NCBI RefSeq assembly: GCF_014633365.1
Contig: NC_068349.1
Coordinates: 24,752,753 to 24,816,752, forward strand
DNA length: 64,000 nt
Reading direction: 5' to 3'
From: Diospyros lotus
Taxonomy: Eukaryota; Streptophyta; Magnoliopsida; Ericales; Ebenaceae
Each line of letters starts with the position of its first letter. Position 1 is the stretch's first letter. Shown in pieces: positions 12,901-24,800 of the stretch. The position numbers and the translations under genes were made by a program. The notes beneath the pieces were generated by a model. It made no database searches, was not told where the DNA came from, and saw only the letters and a program-made list of their open reading frames with translations.

Positions 12901-14133
12901 TTCGGCAACGGCGACTGTAACTTTGCTCTGATGGCTAATCTGATCCTATCCCCTTGTAGCTCTCCTCAAGTCGATCCTAGGGGTACCCTTTGATAGTTGA
13001 AAACCTCACCAAAAAAGCCCTAAATGGGTGATTATAGGTCTCGGCTCTAGCGAGGCTCGATTTTCTGGCCAATTCCCAAAACCCCTTGAAACCTATAACA
13101 AATGCTCTCCCAAATTCTCCAGAAATACTCCCTAGCACTTGAGGAACAAAAGCCCATTTATTCCTAAGGCTCAATTCTTGCTAAAACAAGGCCAATCTAC
13201 TTCGATTTGTTTTGAAACCCTCGGCCATTCGACCCCTATTTATACCCAATTTCGATCGGATTTTTGACCAATAATAAGCTTTCCTACATCCTAAGCCTTG
13301 AATATGATCATTACAAGCCTCAAAATCAAGCTAAATGGCGACCAAATTGCTTCAAAAATTCTAACCAAATTTTGATTCCCTTTAAAAATTAATTCATGCC
13401 GTTACACCGTTGATCTCGACCAATGGCTTGGTTCATTCAAACCATCATGGCCTAGAGATCATTTTGATGCCCTTTGGTAGTTTCGACGATGGCCGCCGCA
13501 AAGTTGGCCGGTGATTTGCAAGTTTCACACCTAACTTTCGATAATTGCACTTTCACTCCTCAATTTTTGGTATTTCTTGATTCTGCCCCTATCTCTCAAA
13601 CCCTAGGTTTTTCATTAATACCATTAGACCCCTCAAGTTTAGGATGTGTCACTACACCCTTGAAAGTCTAGATAAAACCTCGTTTTGACCACCTTCCGTC
13701 AATTTTTAGATTCTGCACTTTGGCCCGGATGCCCCTAATTGCATAATTTTGACCTAAAACCTTTGTAAATCTCTTGTTCTTGGCATCCCATGTCTCTTTG
13801 AACATTTTTACCCTCCAAGTTTCGTCTTGGTTTGGTCACTTACCTTTTTGTTCAAGTTTTGAATATTACACATTGGCCCGAAACTTTGCTAAATTTCATT
13901 TTGACCCAATAACTTCCAGAAATATCTTTGATATTAAATACTGGGTATTACAACAGTGGCAAGAAAAAATGATGGCGTGACAGTCAGAAATGAATATAGT
14001 AATAAGTATATTGACAAAACATTCTATTACAGATGTTAGACCATCGACTATTCTGGATGGATCTGACCCGATAGCCGATCAAGACGAGGGTGATGATGAG
14101 GAATATGTAAATAATAATAATAATGATGATTAA
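9913..14133 (+). pseudogene. TNPA-like CACTA gene with introns, split by a solo LTR
   Basis: This is the second gene of the element. The ATG at 9913 opens a Ser/Pro/Thr-rich N-terminus with a Pro/Tyr-rich stretch (HQFPYPGTTMPWGYYG). Four likely introns have GT-AG ends: 10373-10453, 10591-10675, 10953-11053 and 11168-11248. The exons carry LAKIWRTRYIELW, a GGSLHTGEF segment, ELNREPNEFEFFRRTH and a C-terminal coiled-coil-like region (about 11460-11545) rich in Leu, Glu and Gln. This layout matches the plant En/Spm TNPA-type family, whose protein binds subterminal repeats. A frameshift near 10230 and an in-frame TGA at about 13978 break it. The solo LTR at 11546-13952 lies within the last exon; across it the reading resumes (QWQEKMMA) and reaches an acidic Asp/Asn-rich tail with stop at 14131. 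It has clearly been non-functional since that insertion or before. Confidence 0.82.
11546..13952 (-). mobile_element. Solo long LTR (Del/Tekay-like) in the CACTA element
   Basis: On the minus strand it begins TGTAATACCCAG and ends GGTGTTACA. Flanks are ACAAT (11541-11545) and ACAGT (13953-13957), a 5-bp target duplication with one mismatch. A minus-strand TATA box lies at 13236-13245, and the paired stem-loops at 11962-12010. There is no PBS, PPT or internal sequence, so it is a solo LTR (2407 bp) left by recombination between two LTRs. It interrupts the last exon of the TNPA-like gene and is therefore younger than the CACTA insertion. Confidence 0.92.
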
Positions 14134-15053
14134 TTGTAATTGGATGTTGTAAACATTGACAATATTAAATTTTTATTTGAGATTTTTCAAATGAAATTGT
14201 ACTTACTTATTAATATTAATTTTCTTTTTAATGTTAATTTTCTTTTATTTTTAATATAAGCATTGATAATATTAATATTTTCTTTCTAATGTTATTTTTT
14301 AATATTTTATATAATTTTTTAAAAAAATTCTTTTTATTTTATTTTTTTATTTTAAAATTTTATTTATATTTTTTTATTATTATAAAAGAAAATTTTAATT
14401 TTAATTAATATTAATATTAATATTAATTTTTAAAAATATTTTAATATAAATTTAAATTTTATAAATTTAAAAATTAAAAACATAATTTAATTTCATAAAA
14501 ATATATTATTGATTTAAAATATTAACATTAATTTTAATATTATTTTATATTATTTTATTTCAAAATTAATTTTAATATTTATTTATTATTATTTTAAATA
14601 AAATTAATTTTATTTATTTTTTTAATTTAAAAATATTTGCGACAGAACACCCGTCATAGATTGCTCTTAAATTTTATTTATTATTTTTTAAATAAAATTA
14701 ATTTTATTATTTTATTTTTTATTTAAAAATATCTACAACGGGACAGCCCATTGTAGATTGCTCGTAAATTTTATTTATTATTTTTTTAAATAAAATTAAT
14801 TTTATTATTTTATTTATCTTTTTATTTAAAAATATTTGCAACGAGATGGCCCGTCACAGATCTATGATGAGGTGTGATGCCCCATCGTAGATCTGCGGCG
14901 AGATAGTCTCACCCCGTCACTAAAATTCTGTGACGCTCTCTTTTGCAATGATTTATTACCCCGTCACTAAACTCATCACTAAAAATTTAGTGACAGATTT
15001 TATATTTTTAGTGACGGATTTTTTCGTCACTAAAATTGATTTTTCTTGTAGTG
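14134..15053 (+). repeat. CACTA 3' end: AT-rich spacer and subterminal repeats
   Basis: 14134-14635 is almost pure A/T, partly mirror-like. From about 14636 three decayed copies of a unit of about 95 bp follow, each an AT-rich stretch ending in an ACGGG/CCCGTC pair and GATTGCTC (14640, 14737, 14840). A dense GTGACGG array then runs to the terminal repeat at 15041-15053. Confidence 0.8.
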
Positions 15054-15698
15054 GTAGGAGTTCAGCAAATCAAGTCCAAACAAGCAATAACCCAAGGCAT
15101 AGGCGAGAGTTGTCGTAGACAAGTGCATTATCTCAAGATAAGACCCGCTGAGGCACTTTGATCCCAAGAAAACCCAGCTTAGCTAGAGCCTAAGTCTAAA
15201 TATGATGAAACCACTAGCATAATCTTCTTTGCGTCCAAAAGCCATTCTCTAAAGAATCCAATGCCCCTAAGCACTCAAAACTTGATCTATGTATGTTTAT
15301 GTTCTCAGCTAAGACGAAAACCTCACCGTGACCGTAACTTTTTCTAGCTCCCAAGCTTTTAGGCTGGTCTTTGGGCACCCCTTCGACAATTAAGCTCGTG
15401 CTTCCTCAAGCCCCTCCGATAGTGCCTTAAAGGCACACTAGTATCTTCCCCTCGCGTAGGACATTCTTTATTATTAGATGCCTTGAGTTGTGCCTTCATA
15501 TCCTTCGTCATCCACTCAACGTAGTGGGTTATGCCCTTGTATGGCTGTCGAGCCTTACCCGAGTAAATGATCTCATTTTAGGGTCGGCGTGAGGCTTTGA
15601 ATCGTAAGAGAATAGTTTTGTCCATTAAGGCGGGTGGAAGCGATAGTGGCATTATTATTCCCTTTGACTTAACAATCAAAGCAAAGACTGGGGGCTAT
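15054..15698 (+). other. 3' internal region of an LTR element, with PPT
   Basis: No open frame of note is present. The last bases, about 15681-15697 (GCAAAGACTGGGGGCTA), look like a polypurine tract directly before an LTR starting TGTTATG. This is the 3' interior of the element whose LTR starts at 15699. The family was not identified from coding sequence. Confidence 0.55.
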
Positions 15699-17601
15699 TG
15701 TTATGCCATAGAATTCTCGAGCATCCACCTAGAGATATTTCGGTCATTCAAAGCCTAAGGGTATTTTGGTCATTAGACCTAGGCAGGCGAACCCCAAAGG
15801 TGATCCTAACCCAGGACACGTTATCCAAAAAGAAACTATGGTCAAATAGCCAAAGAATCAATATGAGGGCCAAAGTGCAAATGGCCAAACTTAAGAGGGG
15901 TGAAAGTGTAATAAACCAAAGAGGGGGCCAAGGGTATAAGACAAAGTTACAAGGGGGTGGAAAATGCTCTTTGTCGATCTCTCTCTGGGAGAGATTTTCC
16001 TCTCTCGGAGAGGATCATTCCCCTCTCAGCGATACCTCTATCTTTCTCTCGGCAAGATCAAGCTCTCTCGGAGACCTTTTGTTTTCTCTCAGAGAAGGAG
16101 CAGCAATGTAACACCTGGTGTAATCGATGTTAAGAGAATAGCAAAGGAAGTAAGAAAACTTTCAAAAATACCCTTAAGAAGGTGATGGATCCTTGAGATT
16201 AAGAATGCCCATGAGAAGGGTATTTTGATAATTTGGATAGAGAAATCCAATGAAAAGGTATTTTGATAAATTAAAAATAATTCCTATGTGGAATTAGGTG
16301 TGTAAGTAAATAAAAACCCCAATTTGGTATTTATGTGGAGATATATGGGATAAATAAATTCACAAAGAGTATTTGGAAATTTTGGAATTTAATTCCATAA
16401 AGGAAATTTAATTTTGGAAATAGGGAAAATGGTGGATATTAAATTATTTGAGGAGAATAATTATATTTTCCCTAAGTTGTGAATTAATGTGATAATGCCA
16501 CTTGGAGAGATGAGATTAAACTTGGAAGCCAAGGTTAGTGTCTTGTTGTGACACTTGGCATTTTGTGGTTCAAGTATAATTGGGTGAATTAATTAAATGC
16601 AAAAAAAATGTTAATTGGTCTTGTAAGCATTTAATGAGAGGCATAATTATATGGATTAAAGTAAATCCAAAAGAAAATGGTAAATGGTCACCATTAATGC
16701 CTTGAAAAAATATGAGATTTAAATAAATACAAAAAAAATGGGAAAATGGTCACCCATTAATGTTTGGAAAATATGGAGATTTTATTAAATGAGAAAGAAA
16801 GTGTTTATGTCATTCAAGTGGTCTCTCATGTGATGGGGGAAAATGACCAAATTAAATAAATAGAAAAGAAATTCTATTTTTGAGATTTCAAGACAAGATC
16901 AAGGGTGGAGATCTAAGAAGACTAAATGGCATGGATTGTGCTTCTTGTGTTTTCTTCAAGAGAGAAGTCTTGTTTATTAATTTGGATGGTTGAGATTTAG
17001 TTTTCTCTTAAGCACATGGATTGTGCCTTTAGTGAATGGCTAGGATGCATTCTTGAAATATGGGAAAACTAGTATAAAAAGGCAAGTGTGGGAGACTTGT
17101 CTCCCTTTTGGCCATTTGTAGAAATGAAGAGGGAAGAAAAGAAAGAAAGAGAAAGAAGTCTACATGGAGGGAAAGTGAAGAAAGAAAGAAGATGATGAAG
17201 AAAATCAAGGCAAGTATTCTTTCTTCTCCTTATTTTTGGTGTGCTTGTATGCAAAAATTAAGCGGCTTGTTGAAATGCCATTTCAGGTGGGAGAAAGTGA
17301 TGTTGGAAGCTCTCTTGAAGTGAAGATTTAATTATTCAAGAAGAGGTAAGGGTTGGCCCCATGGGAGGGTGGCCTTGCAATGGGTTGTAAATATGTTTCA
17401 TAAATGTATATGTTGCATTGGCATGTTCTTTTATGTTCATGAGACTTATGGCCATAGGTTAGTATGAGAACATGGTTGAAATGGTGGGTTGATGCCTCTA
17501 ACCTTGGAGGGTTGAGAAGGCAAAGAAACCTAGCCACACTTGCATGCATTTGACATCATATAACTTGTTATGTTCATATTTATTTTGCATTGCACCCTTA
17601 T

Positions 17602-17638
17602 TGAGCTTAATAGCTCATGAGGTTTTTACCCTCACATG
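17602..17638 (+). other. Paired stem-loops in LTR
   Basis: The first stem is TGAGCT (17602-17607), loop TAAT, then AGCTCA (17612-17617). The second is TGAGG with CCTCA around a TTTTTAC loop. Same position as the hairpins at 42904-42935, with a changed stem. Confidence 0.7.
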
Positions 17639-18109
17639 TAGGTTGTGAAAGCATGGTAAGGCAAAGGAAATTGTGGAATGGCATGTAGAAGCATGGAAAG
17701 AAGATTCAAGTGCATGTTATGGCTTATGGAAGGCTATGTTGTTATGTTTGATTTATGAGATGTAAACTTGTTTGGTTGGTGATGGCTTATTCAAGCCTAA
17801 GGTCATGTGTGTATTTTATATTTTGGAAATGTATGTTTCCATTTAGAGTGAGGTATTGGATTTTGGCCAATGGCATGTTGAAGCCTAAGCTTTGGTGAAG
17901 TGTATTTTTCATATGTTGAGGCATGTTGTAATAAATAAAAATAAGATGGATTTTGTTTATGAAATGAGGCTTTGGAATGAGAAAAGTGAAGGATTTGAGG
18001 CAAAATTTAAGGGTGTTTATTTTTCTGGAAATTATGGGTTTTTAAAGCCCAAAGAAAGGAAAAAAAAGGGGGGGGGAAAAAGTGAAGAAGGCAGCAGGAG
18101 GCTGCTGGA

Positions 18110-18243
18110 AGCAGCCTGCGCGCGGGCAGGGCCGCTTGGGCGGCCGCGCGCGCGGGCTGCCGCAGCCGCGCCCGCACGGGCGGCTGTGCCAGAGCTTGGG
18201 CGCGCGCGCGGGCAGGCGCGCGCGCCCGTGCGGGCCCCGCCGG
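18110..18243. repeat. GC-rich CpG-dense block
   Basis: About 130 bp consisting mostly of G and C with many CGCG runs, inside an otherwise AT-rich LTR. Long open frames on both strands (Ala/Arg/Pro-rich) follow from composition and do not resemble proteins. Confidence 0.8.
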
Positions 18244-19724
18244 CCAATTTTTCTTAAAAATTTGGAATTTTGGGAAATTAAGGGGCATTTCTAAATTCAT
18301 TTTAGGCCCCGGAGGAATTTTCAAAATAAAGGGATTTTTCGGGCATTTTTGGAGAAAATGCCGAAATTTTGAAAAATTAAAAATTTGAGTTTTTCCTCCA
18401 AATTTGGTAATCAATCAATGGATTGATTTAAATGGTGCTTTTATGGAGCCCGGTGAAAATTCTTAGATGGGAAAGAATTAAAAATAATTGAGAAAAGGGC
18501 GATTGGGCGTCTAAATGAGATTTTCTTTATTGCAGTGTGGCTAAAGCCCAATTCTGCTAGTGAATCCTGGGATTCAGGGAAGGGAAGGACGAGCCTAGTT
18601 CCCACCTAGGGCGTTTCGTCTTGAAACATGGTCCACCCTTCGCCAAAGGCCAGGCAGGTGGACAATTCTGGTGATTGTTCACGAGTAACTCCCGTAAGTG
18701 GGAGTGGGGCGTTACAGCAGCAAGCTCCCAAAAGCATCAATGGAAGCAACTCTCTCTAAAAGAGCTGCAATTCCCTCAGCAATGGCAGCAGCTCTCTCTA
18801 AAAGAGCTGCAATTCCCTCGGTAATGGCAACAACTCTCTCAGAGAAAGTTGCGTTTTCTCAACAAAAGCTGCGAAACCCCTTGGCAAGGCCGAGCCCCCT
18901 CTCAGAAATACGGCCAGAGCTCACGATGGCCATAACCATCCTCACGGGAAGGAGCAGTAAGCTCCCGGAAGTGGATGCGACTCGTTGCAGCCTCTCTCAG
19001 AGAAGCAAGCCCTCTCGGAAGCTCCCTTGCCGCTGCAACTCTTCTCTCGGCAATAGGTCCCACGGTAAGCCTCATCTCGGAAGGCATCATCCCTGTGACC
19101 CTATTCTTCTCTCGATTGGGTTTTCCCTTTGGTGGTGTTAGCTTCTCTCAGGAAGCCCTCTCTTAGCGGTGTTGCTCTTAGGAAGGCCTCTCATCGAGAG
19201 CCTTCTTCTCGCAAGCTTCCCAAGAGCCTTCGTCCTCTCTTTATCCTTTTATGTAACATGTAGTCTATATATATAGCATGTATACTTGTGTAACTTCCAG
19301 CCAAGTAATGGAGCCCATGGTTTGTGATAGGTTGCAATGGCGTGCCGCACTATTATGGTGTACCTTCAGCCCCTATATTCTATTATATTCCCATGATAGT
19401 ATATATATATATATAACACTTATATTTATATAATGTTTGCATGACTGAACACATAGCGTTCCTAAGGGAAGTAATGTAATATGTTTACGTCCATGAAATG
19501 CGATGTGTCTTAAGGGAATAGATATAGCCTCGAGGCATCTCCTACTAAGCCTGGAGCTGCTCCCGGGAAGGTCTCTAAGGGGCCAAGACCCCACTTCAAC
19601 AGCCCGTCGTGAGGCCCACCTTCTCCTGAAGGGCTTCCTAGGTTGGCCAACCCTCTAGAAGGATTCCTCTTAAGCCCGTCCGCATGCTACTAACGTGCAG
19701 GTACATCCCCAATTCCCTGTAACA

Positions 19725-20066
19725 GTACCGGGATTGATCCTTTCTTGCTAGGAAGGTACAACTGTTTTATGTTAAATGCCAACATATTTTACTTGTATAT
19801 TGCACTTCTTTCATACTCATACTAACTTAAGCATCAAAAGGCACACGCAAGTGAGGAATCCCCACATGCCTTCTAACCTGTTCCTATGAGTGCAAATATG
19901 CCCCAATCACAATGGAGGCCACTTCCAGGCACTCTCGAGAATGCCCTCGGAGGTCCACCTACACCCTCGGTTAGTACATCGAGCACCGAAGCTACCTAAC
20001 ACCTATATTCACCAGCAGACTCCTGCCAGCTGTCAACCTTACTCTGCCTCGGCTCCAGCTTTCCCT
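19725..20066. other. Non-coding stretch right of the LTR
   Basis: No gene or repeat is recognised. It is moderately GC-rich and could be 5' leader sequence of an LTR element or single-copy DNA. Confidence 0.3.
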
Positions 20067-20292
20067 CACTACAAATTCTATTGTCGTAGTTTTGGGGTTA
20101 CAACAGTTAGAATTAAACATTTTAGTCAATAACAACAGGAAAATGGTATATTAACGACAATTTATTTAGTCTTTCGATAAAATTTATCTTATAACGACGG
20201 GATTTATATTCAGTCGTTAATAATACTACATTAACAACCAAAATTAATGTTGTCATTAGTTTTGGTCATGGATGCCTCTATTTTTTGTAGTG
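20067..20292. mobile_element. Small non-autonomous CACTA-type element (MITE)
   Basis: CACTACAAA at the left is matched by TTTGTAGTG at the right, and AACGACGG/GTCGTTA motifs lie inside, as expected of CACTA subterminal repeats. It is 226 bp long with no coding sequence. Flanking triplets CCT and AAC do not match. Its ends differ from the large CACTA element after base 9, so it belongs to another subfamily. Confidence 0.7.
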
Positions 20293-20624
20293 AACGGCAA
20301 TGACGACCAGAGGCCAATCTGGAGGCAATGATGACGATCGATCAAAGATCTCAAGGTGGCGATGATGATTGGAGGCGAGGCAGAGGCGGATGGGTCGATG
20401 ACAGGAATGAGTTCAGAGAGAGAGAGAGAGAGCAGAGAGGGGGTGAGTTAGGGTTTAGGTGGAGGGGAAATGGGAATTTGGGGAAGGAATTGGAGAATTT
20501 TAGTGTAGAAATTTAGTTGTAGGTTTATTATTTGTATTTGAAAATAAAATAAAATTAAATAAATTAGTTTTGTAATTTGAGTATAAAATTATAGATATCT
20601 GGATATCCACATATATATATATAT
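20293..20624. other. Intergenic, with (GA)n run
   Basis: GA-rich and purine-biased (AGAGAGAG at about 20418-20434), then AT-rich. No gene is supported; the 62-codon frame at 20328 is compositionally biased. Confidence 0.4.
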
Positions 20625-20905
20625 AACATTTGTAATTATGTGTGAGTACATTTATAAACAATTACCCACACATGCATAACATTTATTAATATGTATGGGT
20701 AATATAATTCAAAAAAATGTTATATTAGCTAAAATTTTACCGAAAAAAATTTACTGTTTGGGAATTTTTTTTCGTCAAAATAAGTATGAGTATATTAATT
20801 TACTCACACGTCATAAATGTAGATAATTTAACAAATTTGTGTAATTTAATTACCCACACATATTACGATTATGTGTGGGTAGTATATGTGTGGGTAAATC
20901 TCTTA
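20625..20905. repeat. Array of TACCCACACAT motifs in both orientations
   Basis: About eight copies of ATGTGTGGGTA or its complement occur (for example 20663, 20689, 20800, 20848, 20869, 20888) in AT-rich DNA. Such two-way motif clusters are typical of the subterminal regions of DNA transposons, but no terminal inverted repeat was found. Confidence 0.6.
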
Positions 20906-21180
20906 AATTCTTATGGTGAAACTTTTCATTCTTCTCGTGACGTGCCTTTTTCCCGGAGCCCATTGAGTCCTCCTGGAGTTCAACCTCCCAAAGCCTTTTC
21001 CCTCCCCCCGGAGCCCATTCTTTCCTCCCAACAAGCATCATCGCCCGGAGCACAAACATCAAGTAGTCGTTCACGCACTACAAATCTCAATTGTTATATT
21101 TTATCAACAACAATAACAAATTTATATGGGTTGCCTCACCAAGGCCGGCACGCCTCGGGACCAAAAGCAACATGCCATTT
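20906..21180. other. Intergenic
   Basis: CCCGGAGCCCATT occurs twice (20955 and 21008) in C-rich DNA. No gene is recognised. Confidence 0.3.
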
Positions 21181-21199
21181 AGAGGTCATTTTCTATCTA

Positions 21200-21471
21200 G
21201 AGGTCATTTTTTAGGTCCAAAAGGTGAAATCGCTCACTTCGGGCACCCCCCACACCCGGCCCGACAGGACGTGGGAGGAGGTTAATCATGGTGACCCAGC
21301 CGGACCTAGTGGCTAGACCCAGGCTCACCGCGCACAAGGAGCCCCCCTCACTTTGGAGAGAGGTACCCCCACACTGCCGCTTGCAAGACTCGATCCTCGA
21401 TTTTGATCCAAAATTCACCATGAAAGGCACTTTGTGCCCCCTTCTTGACCAACTGGGCTGCCCATGCGAGC
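21200..21471 (-). mobile_element. tRNA-derived SINE (Au-like)
   Basis: Read on the minus strand it starts near 21471. It has a pol III A-box-like CAGCCCAGTTGGT at about 21446-21459 and, some 50 bp on, a B-box-like GGATCGAGTCT at about 21388-21398. The body has GAGCCTGGGTCTAGCC and GGCTGGGTCACCATGATT, as I remember for the plant Au SINE. Flanks AGAGGTCATTTTCTATCTA (21181-21199) and the same with one mismatch (21472-21490) form a 19-bp target duplication. The long imperfect duplication fits LINE-mediated retroposition. Confidence 0.82.
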
Positions 21472-21490
21472 AGAGGTCATTTTCTAGCTA

Positions 21491-21801
21491 AGAGGGGTAG
21501 CAGGTTGCCCTCACTTGGCCCATCTGTTTGACACCTCTAACTACCACCCTTGTGCTAGGATGCTACATTGTAGGTGTCCAATGATTTTATATAAAAATAT
21601 GATATTTACTTCAAAAAAAAAATCAATCCTCACTTGTTTCCATTGGGTTACAACACGCTTCCTGTGTGTATATATATTGTATCCAGCTGAGGATCAAGAC
21701 CAACAGATAAATGAATGAAAAAGAAAGAAAGAAAGCAAGATAATCTTGAGGTTATTGATGGTCCGGCACACAAACAAGCTATGTACATACAATCTTGTTA
21801 A
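21491..21801. other. 3' flank of the OPT gene
   Basis: No gene. This is downstream DNA and probable 3' UTR of the minus-strand transporter gene, including AAATGAATG and AAAGAAAG runs at about 21708-21740. Confidence 0.4.
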
Positions 21802-24800
21802 TTAGTAGATAACAGGGCAATCAGGCACCTTAACTCCTCGGGCAGTAGGACAAGTGGCATAAGGGCAACCATCAAGATCATTCCCCCACCAGTCGAGGCT
21901 TATATCCTCCAAGCCCAACCCCAAATACAAGAGCACCCCCATGAAAGCTAGACCGGCATCAAGTGCACCCGAAAGGACATAATTGTATCGCTTCCACAAA
22001 TCCGGTCGATATCTATAGACAACAAAGCCGGAGACGAACCCCATCAAAATCCACGTACTGTAGTTCACTGCAGTGGCCGGCGGCATCATTCCAGTGGCGC
22101 CTAAAAGGACTGGCATGTTAATTAGCCGAATCCACTCTTGATTGGGGAAGGCCTTCTGGGCCAGCCACACAAGCAAAGGCGCAACTGCTCCGCCCAAGAA
22201 GAACCAGTTCACCGCTCCATAAGTGCCTTCATTGCCGAAAATTCGCTTAGGCCCAAGCAGACCCCATATTACTGATGCGTCGTAGAAGACGGTGTCACTG
22301 GGACAAGTCCATATAGAGGATGAGGACTCGCAGATGTCGGGGATTGTTTCCATTAACCACCATGCAGTTCCCAAGTAGACAAAACCAGCTATGAAGGTTC
22401 CCACGACCTACACCAATTAAACAAATGCATGAATTAAATTTTACATTGCAAAGGCAGACAGGGGGGATCGACAACCTTAATTTATTGACCTGTGCCATGA
22501 ACATAGTTCTTGGTGGGATTTTCATGTAGTGGCCAAGTTTGAAGTCTTGGAGGAAGGTGATAGCCTGTGTCATGCTTATGTATCCGTAGACCTTGAAGCA
22601 CATGTTAGCGACAGGATATCCTGGGTAGATATACCCAATTATGTACTCTGTAATGACGTTGAGTCCTGGCGTCTGCCATTGGCAACAGATTGATCGGGTT
22701 TATAGTTGGCTAGTAAAGATGCATGCATATATATAAATGAGTCGATAAAACTGGAATGGCGTGATTGTGATCACCTGGTTTGTGATGGCAGTGATGATCC
22801 CAATAGGAAGAGTGAAGATAAAGGCAATCAGGCATGCCAAGAGAACTCCCCACCAGGGCAACTGAAGTTGGTCGATGTAATACTCACATGCAAAGATGGT
22901 GGCTCCAATGTTTATAACAAGGATCAGCCAAAACCACCACTCTGGGACTTGCTTATACCTGCTCATGAGTCTTGTGTGTATGTCCATGGTTCTCTCTTTA
23001 AAACTTGATTTGCTCTGCTCCCATATTTCTCTGAAATTTCACCCAATTTCAATTTGTTCTAAGACACTTCTAATACTAGAGAAATTAAATTTAAAACAAT
23101 ATAACTGACATTCATGTACCTTCCATGAAACAGTAAGACATGTACAATGGTGGCGGTCAGCGCGGCAAAGCCAACCCCATAAGTCATGGCGAAAAAGGTA
23201 CTAAGGTAAAGAGGTCCTGCTCGCAGATAGGCGGCGATGTCAAGGTGGAAATTAGAATCAATGATGCTTGAAATGTTGTATTTAAGGCCATTGGATTGGA
23301 AGAGATCATCAGAGAAAATGGGGAAGGTTTTGGCTTTGTAGACATTAAGCCAGTAGCATATGGGAATCAAGACATACATGACAAAGATAAAGCCGGCAGC
23401 GACATTGGCTGTGGCAAACCAAGGGCTTGCTAGTGGGCTTCCGAGGTAAGATGAGATGGTGGACCAGTCGAATCCAAAAGCAGCGATACCGAGGCCGTAG
23501 AGACCGGAGCCTAGCTGCTGGGCAAGCACCGATTTGGGGAATATCCAACACAACCAGGAGAAGGAAGTCAGCATTTGGAAGAGATAACCGGGAAACACAT
23601 AGTAAGCGAAGCTGCAAGCCAAGGCAATCAGGAAGAATTGAGTTCTCGTCACCCCTCCTTTGGGTCGTTCCTCTTTCTCGTGCAGGGCCCTGCAATATAT
23701 ATTTTGTCATGTTTTCAAACCAAAATGATATTTTTAATTTATTTATAAATTAATAAATTTGAAAATCACATTTTTAAATTATACTGTGCAATGTGAATTA
23801 CATGAATTCCAGATTCCTCTCAATTTTAAAGGAAACAAAATTTTCTACTTTAGTTATTCTGACTTGATCATGTTAGCAAGATCCTCCATTGATGATATAT
23901 CTCATTTTCTTCCAACAATTAATCAGAGTTTTGTATGTTATATAGTAGAATAAACACATTGCGTCTACATTGCCATAACAATTAGTAATATAATTTTAAT
24001 ATTGCATTGTCCATTTAAGGATAATTCATTATTGGTTATTGATTAATGTAGTAAATAAATACAGGTGACGTAGGAGTAGGACCAAATGGGATTAAAAATT
24101 ATTATGGAGCAAACTAACAGCCTTTGACTTGAAAAATAAAATAATATTTGGACCGGCAGTTTTCCAACTGTAAGTCCAAGATTCAAACGCTGGCATTATC
24201 TGTTTCTTAAATTCGAATGGGTGACACTGTAAAACATTTTTACACGTACGAGTGAAATTAAATAAAGATTCCATTCGACTCTTAAATTTAACACTCACGG
24301 TGTCGGTGAGGCATAAATGCAAGACCACTCCATGGATTGGGGTGTGATATATCATTTTCATTTCTACCTTGTTTAATCTGTTGGTTTTTAAATTAAAAAT
24401 AAAAACCAAATTAAAAGAATGCATGGTGGAAATTAAGGGTATATATATACCTGAAGAGTGAAACCTGGACAAGGTTTGCAGGCCACCACATGGCCGCCGG
24501 CTCCACCAGGTAGCGTCGGAATATGCCGGCCCATCCAAACCCCAACACCTACTAATTACGTTTAACAACCACCATTCAAAATCAATAAGCCAAAACCCCC
24601 ATATCTATCTATATATTCAAGAGGAACAACTACGTACAGCCATATATATCCAACCAGCTAGCTAGCTAGTTCAGTAGATACCTGGGTTGTTATAATCACG
24701 ATCAAGGACACGAAGAAGGTGATGTGCTTCTTATAGAACACCTTCACCACTGTAACCACGTGAATGGCGTAGACGGTGCCGGCGCCGGAGTTCGCGAAGA

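Larger units (their letters stand above)
3212..15053 (+). mobile_element. CACTA (En/Spm) DNA transposon, 11.8 kb with a nested solo LTR
   Basis: The left end is CACTACAAGAAAA and the right end is its complement TTTTCTTGTAGTG, a 13-bp terminal inverted repeat of CACTA type. Both ends hold dense subterminal repeats built on GTGACGGG and GCGACGGG. Between them lie two plus-strand genes in the usual CACTA order, a TNP2-like transposase (6075-9752) and a TNPA-like gene (9913-14133). Without the 2.4-kb solo LTR the element is about 9.4 kb. Flanking triplets (AAA before, GTA after) do not match, so the expected 3-bp target duplication has decayed or been lost. Both genes are broken, so the copy cannot supply its own transposase. 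Confidence 0.92.
16107..18716 (+). mobile_element. Solo long LTR (Del/Tekay-like) in another LTR
   Basis: It begins TGTAACACC and ends GGGGCGTTACA, 2610 bp. It is flanked by GCAGCAA on both sides (16100-16106 and 18717-18723), a 7-bp repeat instead of the usual 5 bp. A TATA-like TATAAAAAG lies at 17071-17079. The segment from about 17340 (GGTAAGGGTTGGCCCCATG) matches the LTR at 42638, and the stem-loop pair is at 17602-17638. A GC-rich block (18110-18243) is peculiar to this copy. Confidence 0.9.
15699..19724 (+). mobile_element. 3' LTR of the outer element, split by a solo LTR
   Basis: It starts TGTTATGCC right after a PPT-like run and probably ends CCCTGTAACA at 19724, giving inverse termini TGTTA/TAACA. 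With the 2.6-kb insert removed it is about 1.4 kb. It contains many repeats of CTCTCTCGGAGA and CTCTCTAAAAGAGCTGC on both sides of the insert (15980-16100 and 18740-19200), which confirms that the two parts were once joined. The right boundary is by terminus only; no target duplication could be tested because the 5' end of the element is not in the window. Confidence 0.6.

Noticed and set aside
16107..18723. 5-bp target duplication for this solo LTR
   Set aside because: The last five bases on the left (AGCAA) and the first five on the right (GCAGC) differ; only the 7-bp reading fits.
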